64,000 bases of DNA from Alphaproteobacteria bacterium (GTDB lineage: Bacteria > Pseudomonadota > Alphaproteobacteria > Sphingomonadales > Sphingomonadaceae): the NCBI GenBank assembly GCA_030426245.1, contig JAUHYZ010000008.1:1-64000 (forward strand), given 5' to 3'. Positions 44,675-54,545 of the stretch are shown here, piece after piece. Position numbers and translations under genes: made by a program. Every line of letters starts with the position of its first letter. Positions within the stretch are counted from its first letter, which is position 1. Below the pieces are notes generated by a model. It was given only the letters and a program-made list of their open reading frames with translations, searched no databases and was not told where the DNA came from.

Positions 44675-45481
44675 CTAGCTTGCCTGGGCCCTGCTGCTGA
44701 CGTTAATTTCCATGCCTGCGAATTGGCAATCGCCGAAGCTCGTCAGGAAGCTGGTATCGGCTGCGTCGCGGCCTATGCCGATCTTCACTACCTCGCCTGC
44801 TTCGGCCATTTGCGTGGCGTCGACAAGCTGCCAAGTGCCGCCCTCGCCTTCCGGATTGGCCAGGAAGACTTCCGCCACGGCATGGAAATCCTGTGGAGTG
44901 ACACCGGGTGCGTAGGCGCTAACATAGCGGGCAGGGATACCGGAGGCCCGGGCAAGCGAAACCAGCACATGGGCGTAGTCCCGGCAGATGCCTCGCCGTT
45001 CCACGAAACTGTCCAGCGCGGTTGTCGATTGGTTGGAGAATCCGGGCTCGTATTTGAAGTTCTCGGCAATCCAGTCCCGGATGGCCTCTATCCTTGCACC
45101 GCCTTCCGTGCCTTCAAACGTGTCCGTAACGAAGCTGAGGAAGCGCTGTGCAGGGCAATAGAGCGAAGACAGCAGATATTGCACCGCTTCGCCCGGCATA
45201 TTGTGCAGGTCGAGCTTCTCGAGTGATCCTAGCGGAGGCAGGCTGCGATTGATGTCCACACTGGCCGTATAGGACACATCGAATGCGCCGCTCGCATGGA
45301 TCCAGATGCGTTCCCCGATGTCGTCCTGTGCAGAAACGCGCACGCAATCGTCACCGCAGGCGAGGTTCGTCTGCGCGTTCAGTATCGTCTGCTCGGGAAT
45401 GGCGGCAGCTTCGAATTGCAGCAGCACGTCGACCGGTTGCGGAAGCGTGAAGGAGAAGCGGGTGCTAACGTCGATTGTCAT
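44675..45481 (-). CDS. Transglutaminase-like family protein
   Basis: A 268-residue protein with the papain/transglutaminase triad: Cys in ERRGICRDYAHVLVSL, His in QDFHAVAEVF and Asp in WQLVDATQMAE. The N-terminal beta domain precedes it. The family includes bacterial cysteine peptidases and amide-hydrolysing enzymes, often cytoplasmic like this one (no signal peptide). An in-frame ATG 18 bases upstream is possible; MTIDVSTRFSF fits the family better. It is 36 bp after yjbQ and may be part of the rimO-zwf run. Confidence 0.9.
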   Translation of the reverse strand: MTIDVSTRFSFTLPQPVDVLLQFEAAAIPEQTILNAQTNLACGDDCVRVSAQDDIGERIWIHASGAFDVSYTASVDINRSLPPLGSLEKLDLHNMPGEAVQYLLSSLYCPAQRFLSFVTDTFEGTEGGARIEAIRDWIAENFKYEPGFSNQSTTALDSFVERRGICRDYAHVLVSLARASGIPARYVSAYAPGVTPQDFHAVAEVFLANPEGEGGTWQLVDATQMAEAGEVVKIGIGRDAADTSFLTSFGDCQFAGMEINVSSRAQAS

Positions 45482-45517
45482 ATGCCGCTTCAAACGCATG
45501 GCTGTGGGGAATGTTTC

Positions 45518-45937
45518 TCATTCTCCGACAATATGCAGAACAATTTTGCGGCGGTGTGGCGCGCGGCGATGTTCCGCAAGGAAGATGCCCTGCCACGTCC
45601 CCAAGGTCATGCGCCCGTTTGCTACCGGCAAAGACATGCTCACGCCGGTCAGCGCAGATTTGAGGTGGGCGGGCATATCGTCCGGTCCTTCGGCGTCGTG
45701 GCGGTAATAGCCGCCTTCGGGCGCCATTCTGGAGAGCCACTCTTCCATGTCCCGCCACACCGCAGCCGAGGCATTTTCCGTGATCAGGATGGACGCGGAA
45801 GTGTGCTTGCAATGCAGTGTCAGCAGGCCGGTTTCGATGCCCGTTCCGTCCAGCCATGCGGCAATGTCATCGGTGATCTCGCTCAGGCCCTGGCTGCTTG
45901 TGGCGAATTCCAGTTCGGTCAACGCCTGGCGCATCAT
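45518..45937 (-). CDS. yjbQ: YjbQ family protein (UPF0047)
   Basis: A 139-residue single-domain protein with [12 protein letters not shown], the Glu-Trp-Leu and Asn-Gly loops, and C-terminal [12 protein letters not shown], all characteristic. Members complement thiamine-phosphate-synthase defects weakly and may bind thiamine-phosphate-like compounds; the true role is unknown. Two adjacent ATG codons are possible starts; the first overlaps the rimO stop in ATGA fashion. Confidence 0.9.
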   Translation of the reverse strand: MMRQALTELEFATSSQGLSEITDDIAAWLDGTGIETGLLTLHCKHTSASILITENASAAVWRDMEEWLSRMAPEGGYYRHDAEGPDDMPAHLKSALTGVSMSLPVANGRMTLGTWQGIFLAEHRRAPHRRKIVLHIVGE

Positions 45938-47331
45938 TCGCCAGGAACGCCGAATAGATCGTGGGCGTCGGCATCTTCGATCAGCACATTCACAATATCG
46001 CCTGGGCGCATCTCGGCCGAAACGTCCCTCAGGAAGACATTCCCGTCGATCTCCGGCGCATCGGCCTCGCTGCGGCCGGTCGCGCCGATATCGCCGTCTT
46101 CGTCGGGTTCGCCCACTTCGTCGATTATGACGGGGATCGTCCGGCCAACCTTGGCTGCAAGCTTGGCTGCACTGATGGCTTCGGTTTTCTCCATCAGGCG
46201 GGCGTAGCGCTCTTCCTTCAGCTCTTCCGGAACCTGGCCGGGCAAGTCGTTCGCAGCAGCGCCCTCGACCGTTTCGAAGCGGAACCCGCCCACCCGGTCG
46301 AGCTGGGCTTCGTCCAGCCAGTCGAGCAGATACTCGAAGTCCGCTTCCGTTTCGCCGGGAAAGCCGACCACGAAGCTGGAGCGTACGGCGATGTCGGGGC
46401 AAATCTCGCGCCAGCTCTTCAGCCGTTCCAGAACCTTCGCTTCATTGGCGGGACGCTTCATCGCCTTGAGCACCGAAGGCGCGGCATGCTGGAACGGGAT
46501 GTCGAGATAGGGCGTCACCAGCCCTTCGGCCATCAGCGGGATCGCCGCGTCGACATGGGGATAGGGGTAGACATAGTGCAGGCGGACCCAGGGGCGCTGT
46601 CCATCGGGCGTCTTCAACTGGCCCAGGGCTTGCGCAAGGTCGTTCATATGCGCGCGCACTTCGCGGCCCTTCCATTCGCGCGCCTCGTGCCTGATATCGA
46701 CGCCATAGGCCGAAGTGTCCTGGCTGATCACCAGCAATTCGCGCGTTCCCGCCGCCACCAGCTTTTCCGCTTCGCTCAACACGGCATCCACGCGGCGGCT
46801 GACCAGCTTCCCGCGAAGCTGCGGGATAATGCAGAAGGCGCAGGAATGGTTGCAGCCTTCGGAGATCTTCAGATAGCCATAATGGCGCGGGGTGAGCTTT
46901 ACGTCAGCCAGATCCGCCCGTGCGGGGATCAAATCGACGTACGGCCCCTGAGAAGGCGGTGCGGCCTCGTGCACGGCCTCCACCACATCCTCGTATTGAT
47001 GCGCCCCGGTCACGGCCAGCACAGCGGGGAACCGCTCGCGGATCTGCTCCGCTTCGTTGCCCATGCAGCCCGTGACGATCACCCGCCCGTTTTCCGCAAT
47101 CGCTTCCCCGATGGCGGCCAGGCTTTCCTCCTTGGCCGAATCGAGAAACCCGCAAGTGTTGACCAGCACGACATCGGCACCTGAATAGTCTGCGCTCATG
47201 GCATAGCCATCGGCACGCAACTTCGTGAGGATGCGTTCGGAATCGACCAGCGCCTTGGGGCAGCCAAGACTGACCATGCCGACTTTCTTCGCAGCCGGAA
47301 TCGTGCGTGTTTCGGTTGGAGCTGTATCCAT
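45934..47331 (-). CDS. rimO: Ribosomal protein S12 methylthiotransferase
   Basis: Radical-SAM enzyme that methylthiolates an Asp of S12. The 465-residue protein has the UPF0004 domain with Cys24, Cys60 and Cys89 for the auxiliary cluster, the radical-SAM CxxxCxxC as Cys160/164/167 ([13 protein letters not shown]) and a C-terminal TRAM domain. The [13 protein letters not shown] start region separates RimO from MiaB. It heads a leftward run toward zwf and diverges from the DUF1761 gene. Confidence 0.95.
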   Translation of the reverse strand: MDTAPTETRTIPAAKKVGMVSLGCPKALVDSERILTKLRADGYAMSADYSGADVVLVNTCGFLDSAKEESLAAIGEAIAENGRVIVTGCMGNEAEQIRERFPAVLAVTGAHQYEDVVEAVHEAAPPSQGPYVDLIPARADLADVKLTPRHYGYLKISEGCNHSCAFCIIPQLRGKLVSRRVDAVLSEAEKLVAAGTRELLVISQDTSAYGVDIRHEAREWKGREVRAHMNDLAQALGQLKTPDGQRPWVRLHYVYPYPHVDAAIPLMAEGLVTPYLDIPFQHAAPSVLKAMKRPANEAKVLERLKSWREICPDIAVRSSFVVGFPGETEADFEYLLDWLDEAQLDRVGGFRFETVEGAAANDLPGQVPEELKEERYARLMEKTEAISAAKLAAKVGRTIPVIIDEVGEPDEDGDIGATGRSEADAPEIDGNVFLRDVSAEMRPGDIVNVLIEDADAHDLFGVPGE

Positions 47332-47399
47332 AATTGCCGCGCCTCTACACCCGGCACGCGCTTTGGGCTAGGGTCCGCAGCCTGCGAGGAGGGTCGATC

Positions 47400-47816
47400 A
47401 TGGGTGCAGTCAATTTGCCGGCAGTGTTTCTGGGCGCTGCCGTGTTCTTCGCAATCGGCGCTCTGTGGTACGGGCCGTTCTTCGGCAAGGCCTGGCGGGA
47501 GCTCAGCGGCATCAGCGAAGAAATGCGTAAGGCTGGGCCGCAGGCAGGGCAGAACCCCGTCTGGCTGATCATGCTGCTGGCGTTCCTGTTCGAACTGCTG
47601 ATCTGCGTCATGTTCGGCCATATGCTGGCACGCACAACTCCGCCGCCGCATGTGGTGATGATGATGGCTGGCGGCTTCGGTATCTCGATCATGGCGCCGG
47701 CGATCGGTATCAATTATCTGTTCCAGATGCGGCCTGGCAAGCTCTTCGCGATCGACGCGGGCTATTTCATTGTCGGAATGTTGGCCGTTGGCGGCGTGTT
47801 CGTGGCGCTTGGCTGA
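47400..47816 (+). CDS. DUF1761 membrane protein
   Basis: A 138-residue protein with about four membrane helices. FFAIGALWYGPFFGKAW and the His/Met-rich HVVMMMAGGFGIS region are typical of DUF1761. GAGGAGGG lies just before the ATG. Function unknown. It ends 6 bp from the convergent channel gene. Confidence 0.85.
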   Translation: MGAVNLPAVFLGAAVFFAIGALWYGPFFGKAWRELSGISEEMRKAGPQAGQNPVWLIMLLAFLFELLICVMFGHMLARTTPPPHVVMMMAGGFGISIMAPAIGINYLFQMRPGKLFAIDAGYFIVGMLAVGGVFVALG

Positions 47817-47822
47817 ACCGGC

Positions 47823-48890
47823 TCAAGGCGTCGTTGCCTTTCCATTGCCGTTCTTGCCTTCGTCCGTGGGCAGGATTTCCACGACGACATCGCCTGTCTG
47901 AAGTTTCTTGGCTTCGTCTTCCCAATAACCGAAGGCGATGCCATCGCGGTAGACCCTGAGCCCGAGGCCGCCTGAGGCAAGGTCTTTGAGGCCCTGGCCC
48001 ACTTCTTCCGCCATTACGGGCCTTTCGACCAGCTGGACCCGGCCGGAAATCGAAGCGAGATCCGCCAGATAATCCGAAACATGGGCCCCTTGCGCGGAAC
48101 CGGCCAGCAGCAGGCCTGTAAAGTGCACCGGGTTGATGACATTGTCGGCCCCGGCCTGGCGGGCCAGGATCTCGTTGTCTTCCGCCCGCACGACCACGCT
48201 GATCGGCACGTTGGGCGCGAGATGACGCACGGTGAGCACAATCAGGATCGACGTATCGTCGCGCCCGGCCGAAACCAGCACGGCGCTGGCCTTGTCGATC
48301 CGGACCGCCATCAGGCTTTCATCCCGCCCGGCATCGGCGCACATCACATTGCAGCCCAGGTCCTCCGCCAGTTGGAGACGCTGGGCGCTGGAATCCATGA
48401 CCACGATGGTACTGGGATCGGTGCCGCGCTCGATCAGTTCATTGACCGCTTCCGATCCGCTGACGCCGAAGCCCAGCACGACTAGATGGCCGGAAAGCTG
48501 CTGCTGAATGCGGGACATGCGGAACTTCTCCCAACTGCGCTTGATAATGAAGTTATAGGCTGTGCCGATAAATATGAAGATCACCGCGAAGCGGATCGGC
48601 GTAACGATTGCGGCTTCCACCAGGCGCGACCGGTCGCTGATCGGCGCAATGTCGCCAAAGCCTGTCGTGGTGATGGAGATCATCGTGAAATAGACGACAT
48701 CCAGGAAGCTGACATGCCCGTCATGCGCATCCACCAGCCCGTCACGGTCCCAATAATGGATCAGGATCACCAGGAAGATGAGCGCCAGCGCGGCGCTGAG
48801 GCGTATGCCGAGATCGGCCCAAACGGGGACGTGAACTGCCCGCTTCAGAGGCTGGAAGCGCCTCAGGCCGGGTTTCTTCTTCCCGTTCAC
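47823..48890 (-). CDS. Potassium channel with RCK (TrkA-N) domain
   Basis: A 355-residue two-helix channel. Membrane segments at about 30-45 and 92-115 flank the pore loop with the selectivity filter TTGFGD (75-80). The cytoplasmic part opens with the Rossmann motif VVLGFGVSGSEAV and includes a regulatory C-terminal region. This is the MthK/Kch layout, opened by ligand such as Ca2+ or nucleotide. GFGD rather than GYGD is a known variant. Its start overlaps the end of surE by 4 bases. Confidence 0.9.
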   Translation of the reverse strand: MNGKKKPGLRRFQPLKRAVHVPVWADLGIRLSAALALIFLVILIHYWDRDGLVDAHDGHVSFLDVVYFTMISITTTGFGDIAPISDRSRLVEAAIVTPIRFAVIFIFIGTAYNFIIKRSWEKFRMSRIQQQLSGHLVVLGFGVSGSEAVNELIERGTDPSTIVVMDSSAQRLQLAEDLGCNVMCADAGRDESLMAVRIDKASAVLVSAGRDDTSILIVLTVRHLAPNVPISVVVRAEDNEILARQAGADNVINPVHFTGLLLAGSAQGAHVSDYLADLASISGRVQLVERPVMAEEVGQGLKDLASGGLGLRVYRDGIAFGYWEDEAKKLQTGDVVVEILPTDEGKNGNGKATTP

Positions 48891-49636
48891 TGGTACCGTT
48901 CTGCCAGGGCGCCGATGGCCGAATGATCGGTGAGATCGACCTGCAGCGGGGTGACGGAGATATAGCCTTCACTGACGGCTTCCAGATCCGTGCCGTGATC
49001 CAGCGTGTGCTCGACATCTTCCAGGCCGAACCAGAAATAGGGCCGGCCTCTCGGGTCCTTGCTTTCGACCAGAGAGCCGCGCGCATAATCGTGAAAACCC
49101 TGGCGGACCACGCGAATGCCGCGGACTTCATCCGCCGGCCGGCAAGGAAAATTGACGTTGATCAGGGTGCGCTTTGCCCGCGTCATTTCCAGCAGCGGCT
49201 GCAGCACGTCGGCTGCCCATGTTTCGGCCGCGGCAAAGCTGCGTTTGTCGCCGCGCATTGCCTGGCTCAGGGCAATGGCGGGTATGCCCGCCAGTGCGCC
49301 TTCCATCGCCGCGGAGATCGTACCGGAATAGGTGATGTCGTCACCCAGGTTCTCGCCTGCATTGATGCCGGAGATCACCAGGTCGGGCGGCGTGTCGAAC
49401 AGTTTGCGCAAGGCCAGGTTGACGGCATCGGTGGGCGTGCCGGTCACGGCGAAGCGCCGATGCCCGAAGTCCTGCAGACGCACCGGCATATGCAGCGTCA
49501 GCGAATGGCCGGCGCCCGATTGCTCTTCCGCCGGGGCGCAAACGGTCACATCGTCGCTCAGCTGGCGAGCGACCTCTTCGAGCAGCTTGAGCCCCGGGGC
49601 ATGGATACCGTCGTCATTGGTCAGCAGGATGCGCAT
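48887..49636 (-). CDS. surE: 5'/3'-nucleotidase SurE
   Basis: SurE removes phosphate from nucleoside monophosphates and matters in stationary phase. The 249-residue protein begins ILLTNDDGIHAPG with the metal-binding Asp-Asp, and has APAEEQSGAGHSLT, SGINAGENLGDDITYSGTISAAMEGAL. It lies downstream of serS by 81 bp and overlaps the channel gene by 4 bases, so the three probably form one operon. Confidence 0.95.
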   Translation of the reverse strand: MRILLTNDDGIHAPGLKLLEEVARQLSDDVTVCAPAEEQSGAGHSLTLHMPVRLQDFGHRRFAVTGTPTDAVNLALRKLFDTPPDLVISGINAGENLGDDITYSGTISAAMEGALAGIPAIALSQAMRGDKRSFAAAETWAADVLQPLLEMTRAKRTLINVNFPCRPADEVRGIRVVRQGFHDYARGSLVESKDPRGRPYFWFGLEDVEHTLDHGTDLEAVSEGYISVTPLQVDLTDHSAIGALAERYQ

Positions 49637-49717
49637 AGGACCGCCTGTATCCCTTCTTAGCCAGTGTGAAACAAGTTCGGCATGGCGGCGACGGGGCAGC
49701 TTTCCACGCCCGCGTTG

Positions 49718-50998
49718 TCAATCGGCGGGCACCAGCCGGGTGATCCCGCCCATATAGGGGTGCAGCGCGGCGGGTACGTCCACGCTGCCGTCTTCCTGCT
49801 GGTAATTCTCCAGCACCGCCACCAGCGTGCGGCCCACGGCCAGCCCCGAACCGTTCAGCGTGTGGACGAAGGCTGTGCCCTTCTGCCCTTCCGGGCGGTA
49901 GCGGGTGTTCATCCGGCGCGCCTGATAGTCGCCGCACCAGGAAATGCTGGATATCTCGCGATAGGCGCCCTGTCCGGGCAGCCAGACTTCGAGGTCGAAG
50001 GTCTTCTTCGCCGTCGCGCCCATATCGCCGGAGCAGAGCAGCATCTTGCGATAAGGCAGCTCCAGTGCCTCCAATATGCCTTCGGCGGAACGCACCATGT
50101 GCTCATGCTCCGCTTCCCAGTCATCGGGGCGGCAGATGCAGACCAGCTCGACCTTCTCGAACTGGTGCTGGCGGATGAAGCCGCGCGTATCCTTGCCGGC
50201 GGCACCCGCTTCGCTTCGGAAGCAGGGGGTCAGCGCAGTCATGCGCAAGGGCCGGGCAAGCTCGTCCAGGATCTGGCCCTGTACTGCATTGGTCAGGCTG
50301 ACTTCCGCCGTGGGGATCAGCCAGCGGCCATCGGTCGTCTTGAACAGATCCTCGGCGAATTTGGGCAATTGGCCGGTGCCGAACACCGCGTCGTCCTTCA
50401 CCAGCAGCGGCGGCATGCATTCGGTATAGCCGTTTTCGCCCGATTGCCGGTCGAGCATGAACTGCCCGATGGCCCGTTCCAGCCGAGCCATCTGCCCGCG
50501 CAGGAAAGTGAAGCGCGCGCCGGAAATCAGTGCGCCGGTTTCGAAGTCAAGGCCCAGCACCGGGCCGATATCGGCATGTTCCTGCGGATCGAAGGAAAAG
50601 CTGCGCTGATCGCCCCAGCGCGAGACCTCGATATTGCCGTCCTCGTCCTCGCCGATGGGAACGGCGCCGTCGGGGATATTGGGCAGGCCGGCCAGCAAAT
50701 CGTCCAGCTGTGCGCCCAGAGTGCGCTCTTCTTCCTCCAGCGCGGGCAGAGCCTGCTTCAGCTCGGCGACTTCGGCCTTCAGGCTCTCCGCAGTATCCGT
50801 GTCGCCCTTGCCCATGGCAGCGCCGATCGCCTTGGAGGCTTCGTTGCGGCGGCTTTGCGCTTCCTGCATGCGCGTGGAAACCTCGCGCCGTTTCGCGTCG
50901 AGCTCTAGGATCGCGGCCGACGCGGGCTCGGCGCCGCGCTTGGCCAGGCCGGCATCGAATTCAGCCGGATTTTCGCGGATGTATCGCAGGTCATGCAT
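49718..50998 (-). CDS. serS: Seryl-tRNA synthetase
   Basis: Class II synthetase that charges tRNA-Ser. At 426 residues it has the N-terminal antiparallel coiled coil for the tRNA long arm (about 30-105), motif 2 ([15 protein letters not shown]) and motif 3 ([20 protein letters not shown]). The start ATG gives [11 protein letters not shown], typical of the family. It heads the serS-surE-channel run. Confidence 0.97.
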   Translation of the reverse strand: MHDLRYIRENPAEFDAGLAKRGAEPASAAILELDAKRREVSTRMQEAQSRRNEASKAIGAAMGKGDTDTAESLKAEVAELKQALPALEEEERTLGAQLDDLLAGLPNIPDGAVPIGEDEDGNIEVSRWGDQRSFSFDPQEHADIGPVLGLDFETGALISGARFTFLRGQMARLERAIGQFMLDRQSGENGYTECMPPLLVKDDAVFGTGQLPKFAEDLFKTTDGRWLIPTAEVSLTNAVQGQILDELARPLRMTALTPCFRSEAGAAGKDTRGFIRQHQFEKVELVCICRPDDWEAEHEHMVRSAEGILEALELPYRKMLLCSGDMGATAKKTFDLEVWLPGQGAYREISSISWCGDYQARRMNTRYRPEGQKGTAFVHTLNGSGLAVGRTLVAVLENYQQEDGSVDVPAALHPYMGGITRLVPAD

Positions 50999-51075
50999 GG
51001 GGCGCGGCTATGCCGATTTGGCCAGTTGCTGGCAAGGTAAGTTGTTGGCGGCAGCGCCCGTAATATTCGCCCGGA

Positions 51076-51267
51076 CTATTCCGCCTTGCAGGTACTGATG
51101 CCCAGCAGCGAATAGAGCCCGCATGTGCGGAATATCCCGGTCGCCAGCGGTATCAGGCCCAGCCAGCCCCAGGGCGTCTTCGGCCCCACGAATACGAGCG
51201 CTATCAACACAAGGCCCACGATAATCCGTATGATGCGGTCCGCGCCGCCGACATTTGTCTTGAACAT
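51076..51267 (-). CDS. DUF2892 small membrane protein
   Basis: A 63-residue protein with two hydrophobic helices (IIRIIVGLVLIALVFV and WLGLIPLATGIFRTCGLYSLLG) and the FKTNVGGADRIIRI start. The C-terminal CGLYSLLGISTC is the family signature, with two Cys. The family accompanies rhodanese-type proteins (YgaP), but none is next to it. AGGAGAAGAA lies before the ATG. Confidence 0.88.
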   Translation of the reverse strand: MFKTNVGGADRIIRIIVGLVLIALVFVGPKTPWGWLGLIPLATGIFRTCGLYSLLGISTCKAE

Positions 51268-51327
51268 CGGTTCTTCTCCTCTCCAAGCCTTTTAGGCAGG
51301 CGGATCATGACACGGCATTGATTGGGG

Positions 51328-52770
51328 TCAATGTCCGTGCGCCATCGCCCGCTCGGGCGAAGCGGGGCGCCGCCGCATGTTCCTGCCGGCAAGGTAGAAG
51401 TGGAAGGCCGGCCATGTGGTCAGCGCCATGCTGGCCATCATTACCCATTGGGTGGAATTCGCCAGCGCACTCTTGCAGGCCGCGTCAAGCGCGGCAGCCG
51501 CGCCTGCGGGGGCTTGCCCCCCGGGACAGGCGGCCATGAAGCCTCCGGGCGCGAAATCGCCGAACTGGACCGCTGCGATCAGATCGTTGGCCGCGCCGGC
51601 AACCAGCGGGCCGATGCTGTGGCCGACAAGGCCCATGAACATTGTGAGGATCACAACAGCCTTGGCCCGGCCGCCTGGCGCGATGGAATTGTGCAGCACG
51701 GTGTAGGACGGCGCCAGGAACGTGGCGTTAATCAGCGCGCCGAAGAACATGAACGCCACCAGCAGCTGCCATTCCGACTGGGCGAGGGAAATCACATAGG
51801 GCACTGCTCCGATCGCTAACGTGATGCCCGGGAACCACATCAGCCAGCGCATGTCGCGCTGCCCCAGACGCTGGGCGATGATTCCGCCGACAAATGTGGA
51901 GATGGAGGCCGGCAACATCATGGCCGCAACCAGGATCCAGCCCAGCTCCGTATAGGAAACGGGAAAGCGGCGGACGATATAAGGCCCCAGAAATGTGGAA
52001 GTCGGGCTGGTAAAGACCGATACCAGCGTCAGCGCGATCACCATCTGCCGCAAGACCGGCGATCGCCACATGGTCGTTGCGACATCCTTGAAGGATACGG
52101 CGCCGCTATTTGCGCCGCCGGTCTCGCTTGCTGCGTCATATCGGCCGCGTTCCGGTTCCTTCACCAGATACCAGGTCATGGCCGCGACGATCAGGCCGGG
52201 TAGCCCGACCACGAAGAAGGCCGCGCGCCATCCCCAATGATCGACAACGGTGCCGCCCACCACCATCCCGATCAGCGATCCGGCTGGAAAGCCGAGCCCG
52301 AAGATAGCCAGTGCCTTGGTGCGCCTGAGTGGCGGATAATAGTCGCTGATCAGGGAATGGGAGGCCGGTAGACAGGCCGCTTCGCCAATACCCACGCCCA
52401 TGCGGGCGAGGGTCATCTGGAAGAAATTGACGCAAAGGCCGCTGACGGCGGTCATTACCGACCAGAAGGTGATGCAGATTGTCAGAATGTTGACCCGGTT
52501 GCCCTTGTCGGTGACCCAGGCCATCGGGAAACCGAAGATCAGGGTGACCAGGCTGAAGGCAAAACCGGTGAGGAAACCGATCTGCATGTCGCTCAGCAAC
52601 AGCTCCTCCTTGATCGGCTGGGCCAGGATGCTGAAGATCGAACGGTCGACCGAACTGATGAAATAGACGATGAACAGCACGCCCAGCACCAGGGTGGAGG
52701 TGCGCAGCTGTTCCGGCGAAATCTCCGCCGCCGTACCGTCCCCGGTCGATATGGGCTCGCTAACGTTCAA
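51328..52770 (-). CDS. MFS transporter, Spinster-like
   Basis: A 480-residue, 12-helix MFS protein. LFIVYFISSVDRSIFSIL, the VTDKGNR loop and RMGVGIGEAACLPASHSLISDYYPP are features of the Spinster-like group widely annotated in sphingomonads as transporters of unknown substrate. A Gly/Ala-rich periplasmic insertion (CPGGQAPAGAAAALDAAC) is present before the last helices. The start is TTG with GGGAGGCGGG upstream. It is not linked to a pathway here. Confidence 0.88.
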   Translation of the reverse strand: MNVSEPISTGDGTAAEISPEQLRTSTLVLGVLFIVYFISSVDRSIFSILAQPIKEELLLSDMQIGFLTGFAFSLVTLIFGFPMAWVTDKGNRVNILTICITFWSVMTAVSGLCVNFFQMTLARMGVGIGEAACLPASHSLISDYYPPLRRTKALAIFGLGFPAGSLIGMVVGGTVVDHWGWRAAFFVVGLPGLIVAAMTWYLVKEPERGRYDAASETGGANSGAVSFKDVATTMWRSPVLRQMVIALTLVSVFTSPTSTFLGPYIVRRFPVSYTELGWILVAAMMLPASISTFVGGIIAQRLGQRDMRWLMWFPGITLAIGAVPYVISLAQSEWQLLVAFMFFGALINATFLAPSYTVLHNSIAPGGRAKAVVILTMFMGLVGHSIGPLVAGAANDLIAAVQFGDFAPGGFMAACPGGQAPAGAAAALDAACKSALANSTQWVMMASMALTTWPAFHFYLAGRNMRRRPASPERAMAHGH

Positions 52771-53003
52771 TGCCCGCCTCCCGCAGACACCCGGCCGGGC
52801 GCCTGCAAACCTGATATGCTGGCCTGCGGCCTTATGCGGGCAGCCAGGCAAAGCGCTTAATGTGTGAAGTATCGCCCTTTGGGGGAGACCGCAATTGCCG
52901 ATCTTTCGAATGCGTCTTTGCTGTTGCGCAAGAGAGCGGCTTTCCGCCAATATGAGCGGCAACGAATACAAAACATTGCAGTAATTGACGCGCAGGATGC
53001 CGA

Positions 53004-54545
53004 ATGACTGATCCGGTCCAGGACCACACACAGCCAGGCGACGGGAATGGGGGGCTGGCAATGCTTTCGGTCCGGCGGATCCCGATCGATATGCATCCGG
53101 ACAACACGGCCTATCTGCTGCGGCACGGCAATGGCTATTCGGCCGAGCAGTTTCAGGCGCTCCGCAAGATCAGGATTTCGGCGGATGGCTGCGAGATTCT
53201 CGCTTCTTTGGGCCTGGTCGACGATGAGCGGATTGTCGGCCCAGGCGAAATCGGGCTGGGCGAACAGGCGTTTCGCAGGCTCGGGCTGGCAGAGGGCAGC
53301 CAGGTCCATATCGAGCAGGCACGGCCGCCGGCCAGCCTCGAATATGTGCGTCGCAAGATCGACGGCGAGGTTCTCAGCGATAGCGAGGTCTCCGCCATCA
53401 TCCACGACATCTCCCGCCATCTTTATTCTCCGATGGAGATCGGTGCGTTCCTTGTCGCTTGTGCCGGTTTCATGAGCACGCAGGAAACGCTCTCCCTGAC
53501 CCAGGCGATGATCGATGTCGGCAACCGGCTCCATTGGAATTCGCCGCTGGTGGTGGACAAGCACTGCATCGGCGGCATTCCGGGCAACCGGACTTCGATG
53601 ATCGTGGTCCCGATTGTCGCCGCACATGGCCTGATCTGCCCGAAGACATCCTCGCGGGCGATCACCTCCCCGTCGGGCACGGCGGATACGATGGAACTGC
53701 TGGCCAATGTCGACCTTTCCGAAGAGCAGATGTCGAATATCGTCGGGAAGGAAAAGGCAGTGCTCGCCTGGGGAGGAAGGGTGAACCTGTCGCCGGCGGA
53801 CGATATCCTGATTTCGGTCGAAAGGCCGCTGCGGCTCGACAGGTTCGAGCAGATGGTTGCATCGATCATGTCCAAGAAGGCATCTGCGGGCTCCACGCAT
53901 CTGGTCATCGACATCCCGGTCGGGCCGACCGCGAAGGTCCGCTCGCAAAGCGATGCTGTGCGCCTGCGAAAGCTCTTCGAATATGTTGCGCGGCATCTGG
54001 GGATCGAAATCGATGTGGTCCTGACAGATGGCTCCCAGCCGATCGGGCGAGGAATCGGTCCGGTGCTGGAAGTGCGCGATGTGATGGCCGTGCTGCGCAA
54101 TGAAGCAGACGCGCCCGACGATCTGCGCGACCGTGCCTTGCTGCTGGCGGGGCATGTGCTCGACTTCGATCCGGCGATCGAAGGCGGCAGAGGCTATGCG
54201 CGGGCGTTCGAACTGCTGGCATCCGGCGCGGCTCTGGCAGCGATGGAGCGATTGATCGAAGCTCAGGGGCGCAAGACCGGAAAGCTCGAGCCGGGCACCC
54301 TTCGCAAGGAAGTGACAGCGGGCCAGAATGGACGGGTTGTGAGCATCGATTGTGAACGAATGGCCCGGATCGCACGGCTTGCGGGCGCGCCCATGGATAA
54401 GGGCGCCGGCATCGATTTGTTGCACAAGGTCGGCGCGGAAGTCCGTACCGGTGAGGCGCTCTACCGGATTCACGCGAATACGAAGGCCGGGCTGGGCTTC
54501 GCGGCGGATCTGGCCGGCGAGCGTTCGGGATATGTAATCGGCTGA
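53004..54545 (+). CDS. AMP/thymidine phosphorylase family enzyme (archaeal AMPpase type)
   Basis: A 513-residue protein. The first 100 residues form the extra N-terminal domain of archaeal AMP phosphorylase, followed by the nucleoside-phosphorylase core: EYVRRKIDGEVLSDSEVSAIIHDI, VDKHCIGGIPGNRTSMIVVPIVAAHG, KTSSRAITSPSGTADTMELLA and TDGSQPIGRGIGP. Archaeal enzymes split AMP with phosphate into adenine and ribose 1,5-bisphosphate; ordinary thymidine phosphorylase (about 440 aa) lacks this N-terminus. Its stop overlaps the start of the PRPP-synthetase gene by one base, strong evidence of joint function. Confidence 0.88.
   Translation: MTDPVQDHTQPGDGNGGLAMLSVRRIPIDMHPDNTAYLLRHGNGYSAEQFQALRKIRISADGCEILASLGLVDDERIVGPGEIGLGEQAFRRLGLAEGSQVHIEQARPPASLEYVRRKIDGEVLSDSEVSAIIHDISRHLYSPMEIGAFLVACAGFMSTQETLSLTQAMIDVGNRLHWNSPLVVDKHCIGGIPGNRTSMIVVPIVAAHGLICPKTSSRAITSPSGTADTMELLANVDLSEEQMSNIVGKEKAVLAWGGRVNLSPADDILISVERPLRLDRFEQMVASIMSKKASAGSTHLVIDIPVGPTAKVRSQSDAVRLRKLFEYVARHLGIEIDVVLTDGSQPIGRGIGPVLEVRDVMAVLRNEADAPDDLRDRALLLAGHVLDFDPAIEGGRGYARAFELLASGAALAAMERLIEAQGRKTGKLEPGTLRKEVTAGQNGRVVSIDCERMARIARLAGAPMDKGAGIDLLHKVGAEVRTGEALYRIHANTKAGLGFAADLAGERSGYVIG

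Noticed and set aside
52857-54473. Long minus-strand frame opposite the AMP phosphorylase gene
   Set aside because: Lies wholly inside a gene with clear phosphorylase motifs and translational coupling to the next; no domain seen in the antisense.
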